Shown piece after piece: positions 60,564-64,000 of a DNA stretch of 64,000 nucleotides. The stretch spans positions 1 to 64,000 of the forward strand of contig NZ_BBXG01000016.1 in assembly GCF_001570605.1 (NCBI RefSeq), read 5' to 3'. Both the position numbers and the translations under genes were made by a program. This DNA is from Herbidospora cretacea. GTDB taxonomy: Bacteria > Actinomycetota > Actinomycetes > Streptosporangiales > Streptosporangiaceae. How positions within the stretch are numbered: the first letter of the stretch is position 1; each line of letters begins with the position of its first letter. The notes below the pieces were generated by a model. That model worked only from the letters and a program-made list of their open reading frames with translations, searched no databases and was not told the DNA's origin.

Positions 60564-61207
60564 TCACCCACCCCGACGAGCCGACCTTACGCCTGTTCGA
60601 CGTCAAGGACGTCGAGAGCGGCCGCCCGCTCCACCCCCTCGGCGCCATGTACATCCGCCAGCTCCGCGTGGTCACCAAGTGGGCGCGCGAGTACCTGTGC
60701 CGCCCGCACCCGGAGCTCGGCCGGCGCGGCCCGGTCTGCCCCTGGGCCCAGGGCTCCATCGACCGGGGCCGCTTCCTGCTCGCCGTCCGCCCCGGACGGC
60801 CGGAGACCGTCGAGGAGGTGGTGGCCGCCGTCGAGCCCTACCGGCAGTGGTTCGGCGAACTCGCCCCCCGGTCCATCGCCGACTCGATGCACACCGCCGT
60901 GCTGGTGCTGTTCCCGGACGCGAGGCAGCGGCTCGGCCTGATCGACGACGCCCAGGAGATCCTCAAGAACCGGCACGTCACCGCGGGCGTCATGGTCGGC
61001 GAGTTCCACGACGGCCCGCCGGACAAGGGCGGCCTGTGGAACCCGCTGATGCGCCCGCTCGACGCGCCGGTCCCGATGCTGGTCGTCCGGCACATGGTCA
61101 CCACCGACCTGCCGTTCCTGACCTCCCGCGAGGAGCACGTGTCGGCGTACCGCGCGATCTTCGGCGACCACGTGCCCGCCCACCTGAAAGACGTGGTGCC
61201 CTCGTGA
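60560..61207 (+). CDS. DUF6875-like protein in NRPS operon
   Basis: A 215-residue soluble protein resembling DUF6875: LRVVTKWAREYLCRPHPELG, GPVCPWAQGSIDRGRFLLAV and GVMVGEFHDGPPDKGGLWNP. Two cysteines (CRPH, CPW) and several His are conserved-looking and could bind metal or heme. The GTG overlaps the KMO stop, and ACAGGAGG lies upstream, so it is co-translated with KMO and may process its product. Function unknown; family name given from memory. Confidence 0.7.
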   Translation: MITHPDEPTLRLFDVKDVESGRPLHPLGAMYIRQLRVVTKWAREYLCRPHPELGRRGPVCPWAQGSIDRGRFLLAVRPGRPETVEEVVAAVEPYRQWFGELAPRSIADSMHTAVLVLFPDARQRLGLIDDAQEILKNRHVTAGVMVGEFHDGPPDKGGLWNPLMRPLDAPVPMLVVRHMVTTDLPFLTSREEHVSAYRAIFGDHVPAHLKDVVPS

Positions 61208-64000
61208 GCAGGCTGTCCGAACGGATGGCGCGGGTCGCGGCCCAGCGGGCCGGGATCCCGCGCCGCGCCCCGGGAGCCGACGCGCCGCTGGCCCCGGCGC
61301 AGGAACGGCTCTGGTTCCTCGACCAGGCCGGGTTCGACGGCGACCGCTACCTCTGCTGGGCCGCCCACGAGCTGACCGGCGACCTCGACGTGCCCAGGAT
61401 GAGACGGGCCATCGACGAACTGGCCGCTCGGCACGAGGCGCTGCGGACCGCGATCGTGGTCCGCGACGGGGTGCCCTTCCAGCACGTCCTGGACGAGGTC
61501 GAGGTGCCCTTCTCGAACGAGGGCACCATCCCGGAGTTCCTCGCCGGCGGGTTCGACCTCTCCCGGGCGCCGCTCATGCGGGTTTTGCTGATCCCGCACG
61601 GCGCGGGCCACGTCCTGGCGATGTGCTGGCACCACATCGTGTGCGACGGGGAGACCACCGGCATCCTGTTCGAGGAGCTCTACGCCCTCTACCGGGGGGA
61701 GCGCCTGGCCCCCGTACAGGCGCAGTATCCCGACTACGCGGCCTGGCTGGCCGCCCGCGACACCGGCGCGGCCGACCGGGCCTTCTGGGCCGAGCGGCTG
61801 GCCGGCGCCAGCGGGCTGCTCGACCTGCCGCTCGACCGCCCCCGCCCGGCCCGGCCGACGTTCGACGGCGTCCGGCGCTCGGTCGTCTACCCCGAGGGGT
61901 TCGCGGTTGCCCTGCGCGCGTGGGCGCAGGGCAACCGGACGACCGTGTTCATGACGGTGCTGGCCGCGCTGAACGTCGTGCTGGCCCGGCTGGCCGACAC
62001 CGACGACGTGGTGATCGGCACCCCGGTCAGCGACCGCGAGCTGCCCGAGCTGGAACGCACGGCCGGGATGTTCGTCAACACCGTGGCGCTGCGGACCCGG
62101 CTGACCGGCAACCCGACGCTGCGGCAGGTGGTCCGGCTGGCCCGCGAGACGACCATGAGCGCGCTCGACCACCGCACGCTGCCGTTCGACGCGGTCGTCG
62201 AGCTGACCGGCGGGCGGCGCGACCTCAGCCACAACCCGGTCTTCCAGGTCATGCTGGTGACCGGGGAGCCCGGCGGGGCCGTCGAGGTCGCGCCGGGCCT
62301 GTCCGCCGTGGCCTACGAGCTGTCCGCGCCGCCGGCCCGGTTCGACCTCACGGTGGTGGTGGAGGGCGACGGCGTCCACATCGACTACGCGACCGACCTG
62401 TTCGACGCGGCGTCCATCGACGCGATCGGCCACCACATGGTCACCGTCCTGCGCGCCACCGTCGCCGACGCCGACCAGGGCATGTGGGACGTGCCCCTCC
62501 AGGTCCACCGGCCCGCGCCCGTGCGGGCCGCCGCCCCGGAATGGGAGATCCGGCCCACCGACGAACCGGCGGTGATCACCGACACCGAGACGGTGACCTA
62601 CCGGGAGCTGCTCCGCCGGGCCGCCGCCCTCGACCTGGCCGGGCTGCCCCCGGGCGGCGTCGTCGGGGTACGCCTGCCGACCGGCCCCGACGCCGTCGCC
62701 GCCATCGTGGGGATCCTCCAGGCGGGCGGCGCGTACCTGCCGCTCGACCCCGGCCACCCCGATGAACGGGTGGAGCGCCTCCTGACGGCGGCCAACGCCG
62801 TCGGCGTCGTGGACCGCGACGGCTTCCACCCCCGGGACCACGCCCCGGTGGAACCCAGCTCGCTGGCCTACGTCATCTTCACCTCGGGCTCGACCGGCAC
62901 GCCCAAGGGCGTCGCCGTGGGGCACGAGTCGCTGCGGGCGTTCACCCGGGCCTTCGTGGACGTCCACGGCCTCACCGCCGCCGACCGGGTATTGATGATC
63001 CCGCCGCTGACCTTCGACGCGTCGGTGGGCGACCTGTTCCCGGTGCTCACCACGGGCGGCGCGCTGGTCCTGCACCCCGAACCGGCCCGGCTCGACGCGG
63101 ACGGACTCCTGGCCTTCGTCGAACGCCACGGCGTCACCGCCGTCGACACGGCGGCCTCCCTCTGGCGTCGCTGGGCCGACGAGCTGGCCGGACGGGAGAT
63201 CGACTGGCCGGTCAGGCTGATGATGGTCGGCGGCGAGTCGGTGCCCGGCACGGCCCTCGCGTCGTGGCTGGCCGCGACCGGCACCCCGCTGGTCAACCAC
63301 TACGGGCCGACCGAGGCGACGGTGTGCGCGACCACGTACACGGCCTCGGAGCCCGTCGGCCTGCTGCACCTGCCGATCGGCGCCGAGCTGCCGCACGTGC
63401 GGGCCTACGTCGTGGACAGTCACGGCGGGCTCGCCCCCGACAACGTCTACGGCGAGCTCCACCTGGCCGGCGACTGTCTGGCCTGGGGCTACCTGGGCCA
63501 GCCGGGGATGACGGCCGAGCGGTTCGGGCCCGATCCGTTCTCCGGTGTCCCGGGGGCGCGGATGTACCGGACCGGCGACCTGGTCCGGCGGCGGCTCGAC
63601 GGGACCTTCGAGTTCGCCGGGCGCAAGGACCGGCAGCTCAAGGTCCGGGGCCACCGCATCGAACCCGGCGAGGTCGAGGCCGCGCTGACCGCCCACCCGG
63701 CGGTCGGCGACGCCCACGTCACCTCGGCCGGCGACCGGCTGGTCGCCTACGTCACGGGCGAGGCGGACCTGCGGGCCTGGCTGCGGGAACGCCTGCCCGA
63801 CTACCTCGTGCCCGACGTGTTCGTGGCGCTGGACGCCGTCCCCCGCACCAGCCACGGCAAGGTCGACACCGCGGCGCTGCCCGAGGTCACCGTGTCGACC
63901 CCCTACGAGGCGCCCCGGACCCCGGCGGAACAGGCCGTGGCCGAGGTCTGGTCGGCCGTCGTCGCGGGGGACCGGCGGGTCGGGCGGCGGGACAACTTCT
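61204..64000 (+). CDS. NRPS C-A-(T), 3' end outside window
   Basis: The frame is open to the window end (932 codons seen). The C domain has HHIVCDG (His143-His144, Asp148), the A domain FTSGSTGTPKG, NHYGPTEAT and HGKVDT, and the start of a carrier domain is reached. My reading of the code is D-A-G-D-M-G-H-V-C-K, for which I have no match, so the substrate is open; an unusual amino acid such as the KMO product is possible. GTG start overlaps the DUF6875-like gene. Confidence 0.88.
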   Translation, partial: MSRLSERMARVAAQRAGIPRRAPGADAPLAPAQERLWFLDQAGFDGDRYLCWAAHELTGDLDVPRMRRAIDELAARHEALRTAIVVRDGVPFQHVLDEVEVPFSNEGTIPEFLAGGFDLSRAPLMRVLLIPHGAGHVLAMCWHHIVCDGETTGILFEELYALYRGERLAPVQAQYPDYAAWLAARDTGAADRAFWAERLAGASGLLDLPLDRPRPARPTFDGVRRSVVYPEGFAVALRAWAQGNRTTVFMTVLAALNVVLARLADTDDVVIGTPVSDRELPELERTAGMFVNTVALRTRLTGNPTLRQVVRLARETTMSALDHRTLPFDAVVELTGGRRDLSHNPVFQVMLVTGEPGGAVEVAPGLSAVAYELSAPPARFDLTVVVEGDGVHIDYATDLFDAASIDAIGHHMVTVLRATVADADQGMWDVPLQVHRPAPVRAAAPEWEIRPTDEPAVITDTETVTYRELLRRAAALDLAGLPPGGVVGVRLPTGPDAVAAIVGILQAGGAYLPLDPGHPDERVERLLTAANAVGVVDRDGFHPRDHAPVEPSSLAYVIFTSGSTGTPKGVAVGHESLRAFTRAFVDVHGLTAADRVLMIPPLTFDASVGDLFPVLTTGGALVLHPEPARLDADGLLAFVERHGVTAVDTAASLWRRWADELAGREIDWPVRLMMVGGESVPGTALASWLAATGTPLVNHYGPTEATVCATTYTASEPVGLLHLPIGAELPHVRAYVVDSHGGLAPDNVYGELHLAGDCLAWGYLGQPGMTAERFGPDPFSGVPGARMYRTGDLVRRRLDGTFEFAGRKDRQLKVRGHRIEPGEVEAALTAHPAVGDAHVTSAGDRLVAYVTGEADLRAWLRERLPDYLVPDVFVALDAVPRTSHGKVDTAALPEVTVSTPYEAPRTPAEQAVAEVWSAVVAGDRRVGRRDNF

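Overview
The window is very GC-rich with dense, short-spaced genes, many GTG starts and several starts that look leaderless. The gene content (SpoIIE-type phosphatase, RsbW-like ATPase, STAS protein, TIGR03557-type LLM oxidoreductase, GH6 and GH87 secreted hydrolases, a TfCut2-like cutinase, HelD, NRPS) points to a filamentous actinomycete. Streptosporangiaceae or a close relative is my best guess, by inference only.

Layout. 0-7 kb: the 3' part of a GH6 cellulase, a PP2C/SpoIIE phosphatase, a secreted chymotrypsin-fold protein that has lost its whole catalytic triad, an anti-sigma-type ATPase preceded by a perfect CebR-type operator, and small membrane or secreted proteins. 7-12 kb: a heptose-type glycosylation cluster (HldE, two GT9, one GT4). 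12-28 kb: housekeeping and stress genes, including BON and metallophosphoesterase proteins, an LLM oxidoreductase, DUF6328/DUF1360, SoxR with a divergent quinone oxidoreductase, a lower-GC DUF488/unknown-protein pair, a P450, a DUF1023 protein, an Lrp regulator, a polysaccharide lyase, an FBP zinc-finger protein, and a two-component system. 28-37 kb: a PET-hydrolase-type cutinase, HelD with a candidate leader peptide, an orphan LanC-like protein with a Cys-Cys-Gly zinc motif, a GH16, a kinase/FHA operon, and a lectin-peptidase.

37-48 kb looks like one carbohydrate-use locus: a secreted GH87 alpha-1,3-glucanase, a divergent LacI regulator, a sugar ABC importer (binding lipoprotein and two permeases) and an intracellular GH13 alpha-glucosidase. 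The inferred route is outside depolymerisation, uptake of alpha-glucooligosaccharides, and hydrolysis inside the cell.

48-64 kb is the left part of a nonribosomal peptide cluster: a three-gene drug-type ABC exporter, a reverse-strand A-T-C protein whose adenylation domain looks acyl- or aryl-acid specific, two C-A-T proteins (the first reads as glycine), a kynurenine 3-monooxygenase, a DUF6875-like protein and a third NRPS that runs off the end. All + strand genes from 53.4 kb on overlap by a few bases and probably form one operon. The cluster is cut by the window end, so the product cannot be stated.

No rRNA, tRNA, CRISPR array, insertion sequence or phage gene was seen. Starts were chosen from Shine-Dalgarno sequences and family N-termini and are uncertain where noted.
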